Of a stretch of 64,000 nucleotides of DNA, positions 27,401 through 35,924 are shown piece by piece. Under the pieces are notes generated by a model. The model did no database searches. It was given only the letters and a program-made list of their open reading frames with translations, and was not told where the DNA came from. Source of the DNA: DASUPK01 sp963800285. GTDB lineage: Bacteria; Actinomycetota; Thermoleophilia; Solirubrobacterales; 70-9. The position numbers were made by a program, and so were the translations under genes. Where the stretch lies: NCBI GenBank assembly GCA_963800285.1, contig CAWDAL010000013.1:248001-312000 (forward strand). Reading direction: 5' to 3'. Every line of letters begins with the position of its first letter. Position 1 is the first letter of the stretch.

Positions 27401-29005
27401 ATGGCGACCCGACAACTTCCCGAGCTGCGCCCGCGGCGACCCACGGGAGGGCGGCCTCCCGCTCCCGCGCAGACGCCGGGGCGACGCGGGTCCAAGCCGC
27501 CGGATCGCAGTCGCTGGGCGATCCTGGCCGTCCTCTGCGTCGCCGTCCTCGTGGTCAACATCGACGGCACGATCCTCAACGTGGCGCTCCCGACGCTGGT
27601 CCGGGAGCTGCACGCGAGCTCGAGCGAGCTGCAGTGGATCGTCGACATGTACGCGATGGTGTTCGCGGGGCTGCTGCTGGTGGGTGGCAGCCTGGCGGAC
27701 CGCTTCGGCCGAAAGCGCCTCTTCATGCTCGGCTTTCTGACCTTTGGACTCGGCTCCCTGGGCGCGGCATTCTCCGGGTCGGTCGACGTCCTGATCGCCT
27801 GGCGCGGAGTGATGGGCGCCGGCGCCGCGCTGACGATCCCCGCGGGCCTCTCGACCCTCGACAACGTGTTCCGCGATCCCGACGAGCGGGCCCGCGCCGT
27901 GGGCATCTGGGGCGGGGCGATGGGCGTCGGGCTTGCGCTGGGCCCCCTCGCCGGTGGGCTGCTGCTGGCCAGCTTCTGGTGGGGCTCGGTCTTCTTCGTC
28001 AACGTGCCGGTGCTGATCGCAGGCGGCATCGCTGCGCTTCGCCTGCTGCCCGAGTCGAGGGACGTCGACGCGCCGAGGCCCGACCCGGTCGGCGCGCTGC
28101 TCTCGATCCTGGGCCTTGGGCTGGTGCTCTGGGCGATCATCGAGGCTCCGACCAAGGGCTGGACGTCGGACGCCGTGGTCGCGGTCGGCGCGACGGGCCT
28201 CGCGGTCCTCGCGGCGTTCATCTACTGGGAGGCGCACAGCAGCCACCCGATGCTGAACCTCTCCCTCTTCCGCTCCCGGCGGTTCTCCGTCGCCGTCTCT
28301 GCCGTCGCCCTCGGCCTCTTCGCCCTATTCGGGGCGGTCTTCATCCTCACCCAATTCCTGCAGTTCGATCTGGGCTTCACCCCGCTTCAGGCGGGCGTCC
28401 GGATCCTGCCGACGGCGGCGCTGCTCGCCGCGACGGCGCCGCTCTCGACCCTGATCGTCCGGCGGATCGGCAGCAAGCTGACCGCGTTCGCCGGGCTGGT
28501 CGCGATCGCGGGCGGCCTCTGGCAGATCTCGGCGGTTTCGACTGCGGGGGCGACCTACGGCGACGTCCTGCCGGGGATGCTTCTCCTCGGGTTCGGCTCG
28601 GGGCTGCTGATGCCCACCGCGGCGGACGCGGTGCTGGGCTCGATGCCGAGGAGGCACGCCGGCGTCGGCTCGGCCACCTACGTCGTTGCGATCCAGGTGG
28701 GCGGGGCGCTCGGCGTGGCCGTGATCGGCAGCTTGCTCAACACCCGGTACGACGACCGGCTCACCGCCGTCCTCGCCTCCCACGACGTCGCGCCGGGCAT
28801 CCTGCACACGATCACCGGATCGCTCGGAGGGGCGCTCGGAGTCGCCTCGGCCGTCGGTGGGAGCACCGGCTCGGGTCTCGCCGAAGCCGCACGCTCCGCT
28901 TTCATGAGCGGGACCCAGGTCTCGCTCGCCGCGGGTGCGGTCGTCGCAGCTGTGGCCGGCCTCCTGGTCCTGGTCGCCCTGCCCTCCAGGGCCCCGAAGG
29001 GCTGA
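27401..29005 (+). CDS. MFS drug exporter (DHA2, 14 TM)
   Basis: 534 residues. After a basic, Pro-rich cytoplasmic start of ~35 residues come about fourteen helices. Motif D1-like NIDGTILNVALPTLVREL, motif A LADRFGRKRLFMLGF, and motif C GVGLALGPLAGGLLL place it in the EmrB/QacA group of proton-driven multidrug exporters. The 150 bases before the ATG contain the 50-base dyad at 27201-27250, a candidate operator. It ends 6 bases from the convergent XRE gene. Substrates are not predictable. Confidence 0.88.
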   Translation: MATRQLPELRPRRPTGGRPPAPAQTPGRRGSKPPDRSRWAILAVLCVAVLVVNIDGTILNVALPTLVRELHASSSELQWIVDMYAMVFAGLLLVGGSLADRFGRKRLFMLGFLTFGLGSLGAAFSGSVDVLIAWRGVMGAGAALTIPAGLSTLDNVFRDPDERARAVGIWGGAMGVGLALGPLAGGLLLASFWWGSVFFVNVPVLIAGGIAALRLLPESRDVDAPRPDPVGALLSILGLGLVLWAIIEAPTKGWTSDAVVAVGATGLAVLAAFIYWEAHSSHPMLNLSLFRSRRFSVAVSAVALGLFALFGAVFILTQFLQFDLGFTPLQAGVRILPTAALLAATAPLSTLIVRRIGSKLTAFAGLVAIAGGLWQISAVSTAGATYGDVLPGMLLLGFGSGLLMPTAADAVLGSMPRRHAGVGSATYVVAIQVGGALGVAVIGSLLNTRYDDRLTAVLASHDVAPGILHTITGSLGGALGVASAVGGSTGSGLAEAARSAFMSGTQVSLAAGAVVAAVAGLLVLVALPSRAPKG

Positions 29006-29011
29006 GCGGAT

Positions 29012-29950
29012 CTAGCGCGACCGCTCGGCGAGCAGCTCGGCGAGCTTCTTCGGCGTGTTCGCCTGCGGTGAAGGCGAGTAGAGGACGAGCCGCTGCTCAG
29101 GGCTCTCCTGCGGCCGGAAGACCGCGTGCTCGAAGACGAGCTTGCCCGCGGTCGGGTGCCGCAGCACCTTGCGCCCGACGCCGCTGGTGGCGACCTCGTG
29201 CAGGTCCCACCACTCGCGGAACTCCGGACTGCGCTCCTGCAGCGCCGAGATCAGATCGTCGAAGTCCGGGTCGCCGATGTGGCGAGCGGCCTCGCTGCGG
29301 AAGCGGGCCACGATCCGGCGCGCCCCCTCCTCCCAATCCGGATGAAGCTTCCGGCGGGCGGGGTCCGTGAACAGGCACCAGAGCAGGTTCCGTTCCCCGT
29401 CCGGCATCTCGGCTGGGTCGCCGAAGACGACAGCGTGGGCGCGGTTCCAGGCGAGGAAGTCGAAGCGGCGGCCCGTGAGGCAGCTCGGGCCATCGCCGAG
29501 GTTTTCCACGAGCAGCTTGATCGTCGGGTTGACGATCTCCTTCGGGGCTCGACCCGGTACGACCTCCTCGCCGCGGCCGAGCAGCATCAGGTGGGCGTGC
29601 TCGGCGGGGGTCAGCTCCAGAGCGCCGGAAATCGCCTCCAGGACCGATGCGGACGCCCGGACGTCGCGTCCCTGCTCGAGCCAGGTGTACCAGGTGGTTC
29701 CCACGCCGGCGAGCTGCGCCACCTCCTCGCGGCGCAACCCGGGCGTCCGCCGCCGGCCGCCGCCGGGTAGCCCGACCTCCTCGGGGCGCAGGGCCTCGCG
29801 GCGGTTCCGCAGGAAGTCCGCGAGCTCGGCGCGCCGGGGGGCGCCGTCGCCCTTTGCCAGAGCCGCGGTGCCGTTCCCTCTGCCGTTCGAAGTCTTCTTG
29901 CGTGGTGCTTTCGATACCAGGATAAACCCCTCTCTTGTACCTGGATTCAC
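29012..29950 (-). CDS. XRE-family regulator with MmyB-like ligand-binding domain
   Basis: About 312 residues from the GTG at 29950. The N-terminus is a helix-turn-helix (TPGLRREEVAQLAGVGTTWY, then LEQGRDVRASASVL), followed by the MmyB-like PAS-type domain (FDFLAWNRAHAVVFGDP ... WCLFTDPARRKLHPDW, quoted in part) common in actinobacterial XRE regulators, which may bind fatty acids or other small ligands. The start is uncertain; a GAGAGGGG lies inside the reading frame at ~29930 with no standard start after it. It stands head-to-head with the MFS gene at 30024 and probably controls that exporter, a frequent arrangement. Confidence 0.82.
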   Translation of the reverse strand: MNPGTREGFILVSKAPRKKTSNGRGNGTAALAKGDGAPRRAELADFLRNRREALRPEEVGLPGGGRRRTPGLRREEVAQLAGVGTTWYTWLEQGRDVRASASVLEAISGALELTPAEHAHLMLLGRGEEVVPGRAPKEIVNPTIKLLVENLGDGPSCLTGRRFDFLAWNRAHAVVFGDPAEMPDGERNLLWCLFTDPARRKLHPDWEEGARRIVARFRSEAARHIGDPDFDDLISALQERSPEFREWWDLHEVATSGVGRKVLRHPTAGKLVFEHAVFRPQESPEQRLVLYSPSPQANTPKKLAELLAERSR

Positions 29951-30023
29951 AGCGTCGCACACTGTCCCACAGATGGCAAGCGAATCCGCCCAGACCGATC
30001 TCACGGACCACAGGGGGTCACCG

Positions 30024-31493
30024 TTGAACTCACAGATGAAGGACGCGCAGCCCGTACCGAAGCCGGCTCATCGCAGCCCGTGGCTGCTGCCGGTGCTCTT
30101 CGCCCCGGTCTTCATGGTTCTCCTCGACGTCTTCATCGTCAACGTGACGGCGCCCTCGCTGCGCGCCGATCTCGGGGCGAGCGACTCCGACCTGCAGTGG
30201 GTCGTCGCCGCCTACCTGCTCACCTACGCGCTCTCGCTGATCACGGGCGGACGGCTCGGGGACGTCTTCGGGCGGCGGCGCATGTTCAAGCTCGGCATCG
30301 CGGGCTTCACGGTCGCCTCGGCGCTCTGCGCCGCGGCGCCGAGCCCGACCGCGCTGATCGTCGCGCGCCTGCTTCAGGGCTTCGGCGGCGCGGCGATGTG
30401 GCCGCAGGTCCTCTCCATCATCCAGGTCGAGTTCTCGCCGGCCGAGCGGCCGAAGGCCCTCGGCTTCCAGGGGCTCGTCCAGGGACTGGCCGCGATCTCC
30501 GGGCAGATCGTCGGCGGCGGGCTGATCGCGCTCGACATCCTCGGGCTCGGCTGGCGCTCGGTCTTCCTGATCAACATCCCCGTCGGGGTGATCGCCCTGC
30601 TCATGGCCGACAGGCTGATCCCGGAGTCACGCTCCGAGACCGCCCGCAGACTCGACCTGGTCGGCGCGGGGCTCGCCACGCTCACCCTGAGCCTGGTGAT
30701 GATCCCGGCGGTCGAGGGCCGTGAGCTCGGCTGGCCGGCCTGGACGTTCGCCGCGTTCGCCGCCGCACCACTCGCCGCGGCGCTCTTCGTCGCCGCCGAG
30801 CGGCGGATCACCGCCCGCGGCGGCTCACCGCTGGTCGAGCTCCGGCTGTTCGAGACGAGCGGCTTCCGGATCGGCCTCGTCTCGGCGACCAGCCTCTACT
30901 TCGCGATCTCCTTCTTCTTCCTGCTCGGCATCTATCTGCAGGAGGGGCTGGGGCTGAGCCCGCTCGAGTCCGGCCTCGCCTTCACGCCGATCGCGGTCGC
31001 CTTCGTCACGGCGTCGCTGACCGGCCCGCGCCTGGCCGACGGCGTGCGCGAGTACCTGCCCCAGATCGGTGCGACGGTCGCCGGCATCGGCCTGATCACG
31101 ACGATGATCGCGGTCCAGGCGACCGGGAACGGGTCGGTCTCGGCCTGGTTGCTCCTCGCGATGGTGCCGTTCGGCGCCGGGATGGGCACCGCGATTCCCC
31201 CGCTCATTCACCTGGTCCTGCGGGCGGTGCCGACCACGGACGCGGGCGCTGCCTCGGGGACGATGGTCACCGCTCAGCAGATCGGCAACGCGCTGGGCGT
31301 CGCGATCGTCGGAACCGTCTTCTTCTCCCAGCTCGGCTCCGGGACGAGTGCCGGCTCGTTCGGCGACGCCTTCACGGTCGCCATGGCGGTGCAGGCGGGG
31401 TTCGCACTGACGGCCGCCGCGTTGGTCTCCCGAGCTCGCCGGACCTCGACCGAGGGGGTCCCGGCCGGGATGCCGGCGGGCGAGGGCGCCTAG
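30024..31493 (+). CDS. MFS drug exporter (DHA2, 14 TM), divergent from XRE regulator
   Basis: 489 residues. I choose the TTG at 30024 because GGGGG at 30013-30017 is correctly spaced for it; the ATG at 30036 is an alternative. Motifs: VFIVNVTAPSLRADL, motif A GRLGDVFGRRRMFKLG, LIVARLLQGFGGAAMWPQ, GLAAISGQIVGGGLI. It is a second EmrB/QacA-type exporter, distinct from the one at 27401, and is read away from the XRE regulator across a 73-base shared promoter region. Likely induced when the regulator binds its ligand. Confidence 0.88.
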   Translation: MNSQMKDAQPVPKPAHRSPWLLPVLFAPVFMVLLDVFIVNVTAPSLRADLGASDSDLQWVVAAYLLTYALSLITGGRLGDVFGRRRMFKLGIAGFTVASALCAAAPSPTALIVARLLQGFGGAAMWPQVLSIIQVEFSPAERPKALGFQGLVQGLAAISGQIVGGGLIALDILGLGWRSVFLINIPVGVIALLMADRLIPESRSETARRLDLVGAGLATLTLSLVMIPAVEGRELGWPAWTFAAFAAAPLAAALFVAAERRITARGGSPLVELRLFETSGFRIGLVSATSLYFAISFFFLLGIYLQEGLGLSPLESGLAFTPIAVAFVTASLTGPRLADGVREYLPQIGATVAGIGLITTMIAVQATGNGSVSAWLLLAMVPFGAGMGTAIPPLIHLVLRAVPTTDAGAASGTMVTAQQIGNALGVAIVGTVFFSQLGSGTSAGSFGDAFTVAMAVQAGFALTAAALVSRARRTSTEGVPAGMPAGEGA

Positions 31494-31559
31494 CCCTTCA
31501 GGTCCCGAAAGAGCGCCACGCGTGCGCGAGACAGGCGTCCGCCGCTGCTTCCGGTGGCT

Positions 31560-32402
31560 ATGGTTGGCAGCGTGACGGGCGACGAGACTCAGCCCGGCCC
31601 CGATCCGCTGGGGGCCGCGCGAAACGCCGCCGAGTCGGCGGGCGAGCGCCTGGGCAGCGCCCGGGCGGAGGCGGGCGAGCGCTTCGGCGCCGCGCGCGAT
31701 GCCGCGAGCAAGCAGGTGGCGGCCGCGCGCGAGACCGCCGCCATGGCGGCGCACGCAGCGGCGCACAAGCTCTCCCAGAAGCCGCGGCTGCGCGGCGTCT
31801 CGCACCAGTGGGCGTTCTTCGCCTCCCTGGGCGCGGGGGTGGCGCTGATCCTCGCCGCCAGCGGCACCACCGCGGTGATCGCCATGTCGGTCTACGCGTT
31901 CTCGCTCTCGGCGATGCTCGGCACGAGCGCCCTCTATCACCGAGTCACCTGGACGCCGGAGGTGAGGCAGTGGATGCGCCGTCTCGATCACACGATGATC
32001 TTCGTCTTCATCGCCGGCACCTACACGCCCTTCGCGCTGCTGGTGATGCACGGCACCCTGGCGAACGCGGTCCTGATCGTGGTCTGGGCCACCGCGCTTG
32101 GCGGCCTGATCCTCAACCTGGTCTGGATCGACGCGCCCTACTGGGTCACCTCGGTCATCTACCTGAGCACGGGCTGGGTCGCGGTCGTCAGCCTGCCGCA
32201 GCTCTGGAACGAGATCGGGCCGGTCGGCGTGGGGTTGATCGCGCTCGGCGGCGTCCTCTACTCGGCCGGCGCGGTCGTGTACGCGCGCCGCAAGCCCGAT
32301 CCGCGGCCGCAGGTCTTCGGCTACCACGAGATTTTCCACGTGCTGGTGATCGCGGCTGCGGCCGTCCAGTACACCGCGGTGGCGGTGTACGCGCTGCCAT
32401 AG
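31560..32402 (+). CDS. Hemolysin III/PAQR-like membrane protein with amphipathic N-terminal extension
   Basis: 280 residues from the ATG at 31560. Residues ~75-280 carry seven helices of the hemolysin III/PAQR family, with the zinc-site motifs SALYHRVTW, RLDHTMIFVFIAGTYTPF and GYHEIFHVLVI. These proteins are seven-helix putative hydrolases or lipid regulators. Unusual is the first ~70 residues: an Ala/Glu/Arg-rich heptad region (ERLGSARAEAGERFGAARDA), not part of the family and likely an amphipathic, membrane-surface helix. The gene ends at the start of a dispersed repeat (32403-32497). Confidence 0.8.
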   Translation: MVGSVTGDETQPGPDPLGAARNAAESAGERLGSARAEAGERFGAARDAASKQVAAARETAAMAAHAAAHKLSQKPRLRGVSHQWAFFASLGAGVALILAASGTTAVIAMSVYAFSLSAMLGTSALYHRVTWTPEVRQWMRRLDHTMIFVFIAGTYTPFALLVMHGTLANAVLIVVWATALGGLILNLVWIDAPYWVTSVIYLSTGWVAVVSLPQLWNEIGPVGVGLIALGGVLYSAGAVVYARRKPDPRPQVFGYHEIFHVLVIAAAAVQYTAVAVYALP

Positions 32403-32497
32403 CGGTCACCAGGCCGCTCCACTTTGGAGCGAAGCGCGAAGCGCGTAGCGACTTAGGTGGGGCGGCCGCCTGTGACTGCGATCTGATGGCGAAGCCG
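32403..32497 (-). repeat. Dispersed ~87-bp repeat, inverted copy
   Basis: Read on the minus strand, this matches the two tandem copies at 35751-35924: CATCAGATCGC, CGGCCGCCCC, CCTAAGTCGCT, and the hairpin CGCTCCAAAGTGGAGCG are all present, with differences in the variable middle (CGCGCTTCGCGC instead of CGGCCTTCGGCC) that keep its repetitive character. It fills the gap between the hemolysin III gene and the ABC transporter gene and may act as a terminator. Confidence 0.85.
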
Positions 32498-32513
32498 TAG
32501 AGTCCGCCCGAAT

Positions 32514-33407
32514 TTGGCCGCCGTCGAGATCAGGGGGATCAGCAAGCGCTTCGGCTCCGTGCAGGCGGTGTCCGACCTCTCCTTCGACGTCGCGGCCGGC
32601 CGGGTCACCGGATTTCTCGGGCCGAACGGAGCCGGCAAGAGCACCACCCTGAGGATCCTGCTCGGCCTGGTCCACGCCGACGGCGGCACCGCCGGCTTCT
32701 CGGGCCGCCGCTACGGGGAGCTCGACCACCCCAGCCAGGAGGTCGGGGCCGTGCTGGAGGACGCCAGCTTCCATCCGGGCCGAAGCGGCCGCAACCACCT
32801 CCGGATCCTGGCCGCCGCCGGCGAGCACCCGCCGGAGCGCGTCGACAAGGTCCTCGACGAGGTCGGCCTGTCCGGCGCCGCCAACCGGCGGGTCAAGGGC
32901 TACTCGATGGGGATGCGCCAGCGGCTGGCGATCGCGGCCGCGCTGCTCGGCGACCCGCAGGTCCTGATCCTGGACGAGCCCGCGAACGGCCTCGACCCGC
33001 CGGGAATCCGCTGGATCCGGGGCCTGCTCCGATCACAGGCCGGGCAGGGCCGAGCGGTGCTCGTCTCCAGCCACCTGCTCTCCGAGGTCGCGCAGAGCGT
33101 CGACGACGTGGTCGTCATCTCGCATGGCGTGATGCGCGCCGGCGGGCCGCTGGAGAAGGTGCTCGGGGCTCCGGAGGGCCCCGTCACCCGGGTCCGGTCA
33201 GCCGACGACGACCGGCTCGCCGCGGCGCTCGATCAGGGTGGACTCAAGGTCAGCCGGGAGCCGGCGGGCGGGCTGCTCGTGCACGGAGCCTCCGGGGAGG
33301 CGGTCGGCGGGATCGCGAACCAGCAGCGGATCGCGCTCACCGAGCTCGGGGCCGTCTCACGCTCGCTCGAGGAGGCCTTCTTCGAGCTCACCGAGGGAGG
33401 CGAATGA
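32514..33407 (+). CDS. ABC exporter ATP-binding subunit
   Basis: 297 residues, TTG start. Walker A is GPNGAGKST, the Q-loop region is VGAVLEDASF, the signature is YSMGMRQRL, and Walker B is VLILDEPANGLDP, followed by the switch His in VLVSSHLLSEV. The sequence is of the bacitracin/Nat-type ABC-2 group, with an extra C-terminal domain after ~220. The stop overlaps the permease start (ATGA, 33404-33407). The substrate is unknown. The repeat copy at 32403-32497 lies just before it. Confidence 0.92.
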   Translation: MAAVEIRGISKRFGSVQAVSDLSFDVAAGRVTGFLGPNGAGKSTTLRILLGLVHADGGTAGFSGRRYGELDHPSQEVGAVLEDASFHPGRSGRNHLRILAAAGEHPPERVDKVLDEVGLSGAANRRVKGYSMGMRQRLAIAAALLGDPQVLILDEPANGLDPPGIRWIRGLLRSQAGQGRAVLVSSHLLSEVAQSVDDVVVISHGVMRAGGPLEKVLGAPEGPVTRVRSADDDRLAAALDQGGLKVSREPAGGLLVHGASGEAVGGIANQQRIALTELGAVSRSLEEAFFELTEGGE

Positions 33408-34147
33408 GACCGCTGCTCGAGGCGGAGCTGATCAAGCTTCGCACCACCAGGACCTTCATCGCCCTGGCGGGGGTGGCGATCGGGACCTCGCTCCTGCTCA
33501 CCGTGGTGGTCGCACTGCTCGGCACGCCGACCAAGGAGACGGTGCTGGCGGACGTGTTCCAGTCCGACACCAGCGCCTTCTTCATCACCATTCTCGCGAT
33601 CGTCGGCATCACCGGGGAGTGGCGGCACCGCACGATCACGTCATCTCTGCTCGCGGCGCCCGACCGGTTCCGCTTCCTGGCCGCCAAGACGCTCGCCTTC
33701 ACGGTCGCCGGCCTGGCCCTGTCGCTGGCGATCTCGCTCACGATCACGATCGTCGGCTACGTGATCCTCAACGCCCGCGATCTTCCGGTCCCCGAGGCGG
33801 GCGACCTGCTGACCCAGATCGCCCGGAATGCCCTTGTCGCCGCGCTGCTCGGCGGCCTCGGAGTCGGAATCGGATCAGTTGTCCGCAACCAGGCGGTTGC
33901 GGTCGTCGCGGTCCTCATCGTCGGCTTCGCGATCGAGCCGATCCTGCTCGGCGTGGCGTCCAACGTCGCCAAGTTCGGTCCCTTCATCGCGCTGCCGAGC
34001 GCCATCGCGACGAACGATCCGACCGCGAACGGCTTCGATCCGGGTCAGCTGCTCAGCCGCTGGGCGGCGGTGGGGGCGATGCTGGCCTGGATCGGGCTCT
34101 TCTTCGCGGGCGGCGCGGCTCTGCTGCTCGAGCGGGACGTCGAGTGA
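33404..34147 (+). CDS. ABC-2 exporter permease subunit
   Basis: 247 residues with six helices. The N-terminal MRPLLEAELIKLRTTRTF is the usual amphipathic start of small ABC-2 permeases, and GEWRHRTITSSLLAAPDRFRF is the conserved coupling loop. Coupled to the ATPase gene by a 4-base overlap. Together the pair forms a two-component exporter. Its 3' end overlaps the convergent HxlR gene by 95 bases. Confidence 0.88.
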   Translation: MRPLLEAELIKLRTTRTFIALAGVAIGTSLLLTVVVALLGTPTKETVLADVFQSDTSAFFITILAIVGITGEWRHRTITSSLLAAPDRFRFLAAKTLAFTVAGLALSLAISLTITIVGYVILNARDLPVPEAGDLLTQIARNALVAALLGGLGVGIGSVVRNQAVAVVAVLIVGFAIEPILLGVASNVAKFGPFIALPSAIATNDPTANGFDPGQLLSRWAAVGAMLAWIGLFFAGGAALLLERDVE

Positions 34148-34808
34148 CACCGGCGAAGGGGCTGAGACCGAACCAGTCCCGGAAGGCCCGCCGAGCAGCG
34201 TCTTGGCCTTCGAGCTGGATCTCACCTCCCTCCAGAGCCGTTGCGAGCGTGGTATCGCCGGCCAGGACCCGGGCGAGCGCCACGGGCTCGCTGTGGACTG
34301 TCAGGTCCACCTCGAAGCCCGGATCGGTGATGCAAAGATCGGACGCCGGCCGCTGCAGCACGAGCCACCAATAGCGCTTCGCATCGACGGCGGTGGGGAA
34401 ACGGAAGTGGACCACCGCGCGCTCCTCGGGCAATGAGTCGAGGCGAACCGTTCCGCGGATCGCCCACATCAGGTGGGCCGGATCGGCGTCCTCGCGAGTG
34501 ATCTCGCGGCGCAGCCAGCGCTCGCCCCAGACGCCCATCGCCTCGACGATCGGGCGCAGCTCGCTCCCGGCGGGGGTCAGCACGTACTCGACCCCGTTCT
34601 CGCCTCGCTCGCGCCGCACGATGCCGGCGTCCTCGAGGGTGCGCAGCCGCTTGCTGAGCAACGACGAGGACATCAGCGGCACTCCACGCTGGATCTCGTT
34701 GAACCGCCGCCCGCCGTAGACGAGCTCCCTGACCACCAGGGGCGTCCAGCGCTCGGCCAGGACCTCGGAGGCCTGGGCGATCGGGCAGAACTGGCCGTAG
34801 GTGGCGAT
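34053..34808 (-). CDS. HxlR-family winged-helix regulator, start codon unclear
   Basis: The core is clear: YGQFCPIAQASEVLAERWTP with the conserved HxlR cysteine, then VRELVYGGRRFNEIQRGVP, SSLLSKRLRTLEDAGIV and the wing. After ~95 residues a second alpha/beta domain (SCP2-like) follows, as in many actinobacterial members. The start is odd: the HxlR N-terminus is encoded from ~34811, but that segment has no ATG, GTG or TTG after the upstream TAA; an ATC stands at 34806-34808 where ATG would be expected. The first standard start (GTG 34736) would remove the conserved cysteine and helix 1. The C-terminal ~35 residues are Arg/Pro-rich, overlap the permease gene and may be unreal. Confidence 0.7.
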   Translation of the reverse strand: MATYGQFCPIAQASEVLAERWTPLVVRELVYGGRRFNEIQRGVPLMSSSLLSKRLRTLEDAGIVRRERGENGVEYVLTPAGSELRPIVEAMGVWGERWLRREITREDADPAHLMWAIRGTVRLDSLPEERAVVHFRFPTAVDAKRYWWLVLQRPASDLCITDPGFEVDLTVHSEPVALARVLAGDTTLATALEGGEIQLEGQDAARRAFRDWFGLSPFAGVTRRPARAAEPRRPRRRARSRPASPPPPPSG

Positions 34809-34926
34809 GGCCTGACCTTACGCCGAACCTCTCCGCCTCGCGCTTCAGATTCTGCAGTTGACTCCCCCGAACGCATTCCATAGAACTCGGCGCGCAGCGA
34901 GACAAACCGGACGAAAGGGGAGAGGG

Positions 34927-35733
34927 ATGACCGAGTTGACCGACGTGCAAGAACAAGCGCGAAAGCTCTGGTCGTCGGGTGACTACGCGTCGGCGATGCA
35001 CGTGATCGAGAGCGTCGGGCCGAAGGTCGTCGCGGCAGGGGGGGTGAGCGGGGACGACACCGTCCTCGACGTCGCCTGCGGCAACGGCAACGCGACCATT
35101 CCAGCGGCGAAGACCGGCGCCAGCGTGACCGGCATCGACCTGACGCCGTCCCTGCTCGACGCCGGCGAGGCCGCCGCCGCCGAGGCGGGCGTGGAGATCG
35201 ACTGGATCGAGGGCGATGCCCAGAAGCTCCCCTTCGACGACGGCAGCTTCGACGTCGTCCTCTCCGTGTTCGGCTGCATGTTCGTGCCGGACCAGCGCAC
35301 AGAGGCCGAGGAGATCGCCCGGGTCCTGAAGCCGGGCGGCCGCCTGGCGATCGCCGCCTGGACCCCCGAGGGCAACGTCGGGAAGATGTTCATCACGACC
35401 GTGCAGCACCGCCCGCCGCCCCCGGAGGGCTTCCAGCCGCCGATCCTCTGGGGCAACGAGGACTACGTGCGGGGCCTCTTCGAGGGGACCGGGGTCGAGC
35501 TGGACATCGAGCGGACGACCGTCGACTTCGAGTCGGACTCCGCCGAGGAGCACCTGGCCGAGGTGGAGCGGGACCTGCCCCCGGTGGTTGCCGCGAAGGC
35601 TCTGCTCGAGCCCGAGGGGAAATGGGACGCCCTGCGAGCCGACCTGCTGGCGCTCTACAACGAGGCCAACCTCGCCGACGAGGGCTACCGCTCGACCAAC
35701 GAGTACCTGCTGATCAAGGGGCGGAAGACCTAG
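34927..35733 (+). CDS. SAM-dependent methyltransferase
   Basis: 268 residues. ATG at 34927 follows GGGGAGAGG. Motif I is TVLDVACGNGNATIPA (A-C-G-N-G in place of G-C-G-x-G), strand 2 VTGIDLTPSLL, then KLPFDDGSFDVVLSVFGCMF. The layout is that of UbiE/MenG-like small-molecule methyltransferases, but no pathway partner is next to it. It is divergent from the HxlR regulator, which may control it. Its end is followed by two tandem repeat copies. Confidence 0.85.
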   Translation: MTELTDVQEQARKLWSSGDYASAMHVIESVGPKVVAAGGVSGDDTVLDVACGNGNATIPAAKTGASVTGIDLTPSLLDAGEAAAAEAGVEIDWIEGDAQKLPFDDGSFDVVLSVFGCMFVPDQRTEAEEIARVLKPGGRLAIAAWTPEGNVGKMFITTVQHRPPPPEGFQPPILWGNEDYVRGLFEGTGVELDIERTTVDFESDSAEEHLAEVERDLPPVVAAKALLEPEGKWDALRADLLALYNEANLADEGYRSTNEYLLIKGRKT

Positions 35734-35750
35734 CTGGCAGACGGCTTCGC

Positions 35751-35837
35751 CATCAGATCGCGGCTGTCGGCGGCCGCCCCGCCTAAGTCGCTTCGGCCTT
35801 CGGCCTTCGCTCCAAAGTGGAGCGGCCTTGCAGCCGC
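35751..35837 (+). repeat. 87-bp repeat, tandem copy 1
   Basis: First of two identical 87-base units in direct tandem (35751-35837 and 35838-35924), beginning CATCAGATCGCGGCTGTCGG and ending GGCCTTGCAGCCGC. Each has a 7-base hairpin CGCTCCA-AAG-TGGAGCG and a CTTCGGC repeat run. The unit begins 17 bases after the methyltransferase stop. A diverged inverted copy is at 32403-32497. Confidence 0.92.
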
Positions 35838-35924
35838 CATCAGATCGCGGCTGTCGGCGGCCGCCCCGCCTAAGTCGCTTCGGCCTTCGGCCTTCGCTCC
35901 AAAGTGGAGCGGCCTTGCAGCCGC
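35838..35924 (+). repeat. 87-bp repeat, tandem copy 2, overlaps a gene end
   Basis: Identical to copy 1. The 3' end of the siroheme-type dehydrogenase gene lies inside this copy, which supplies its last ~18 codons (LQGRSTLERRPKAEAT and stop). The element therefore seems to have landed at the gene's end. Confidence 0.92.
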
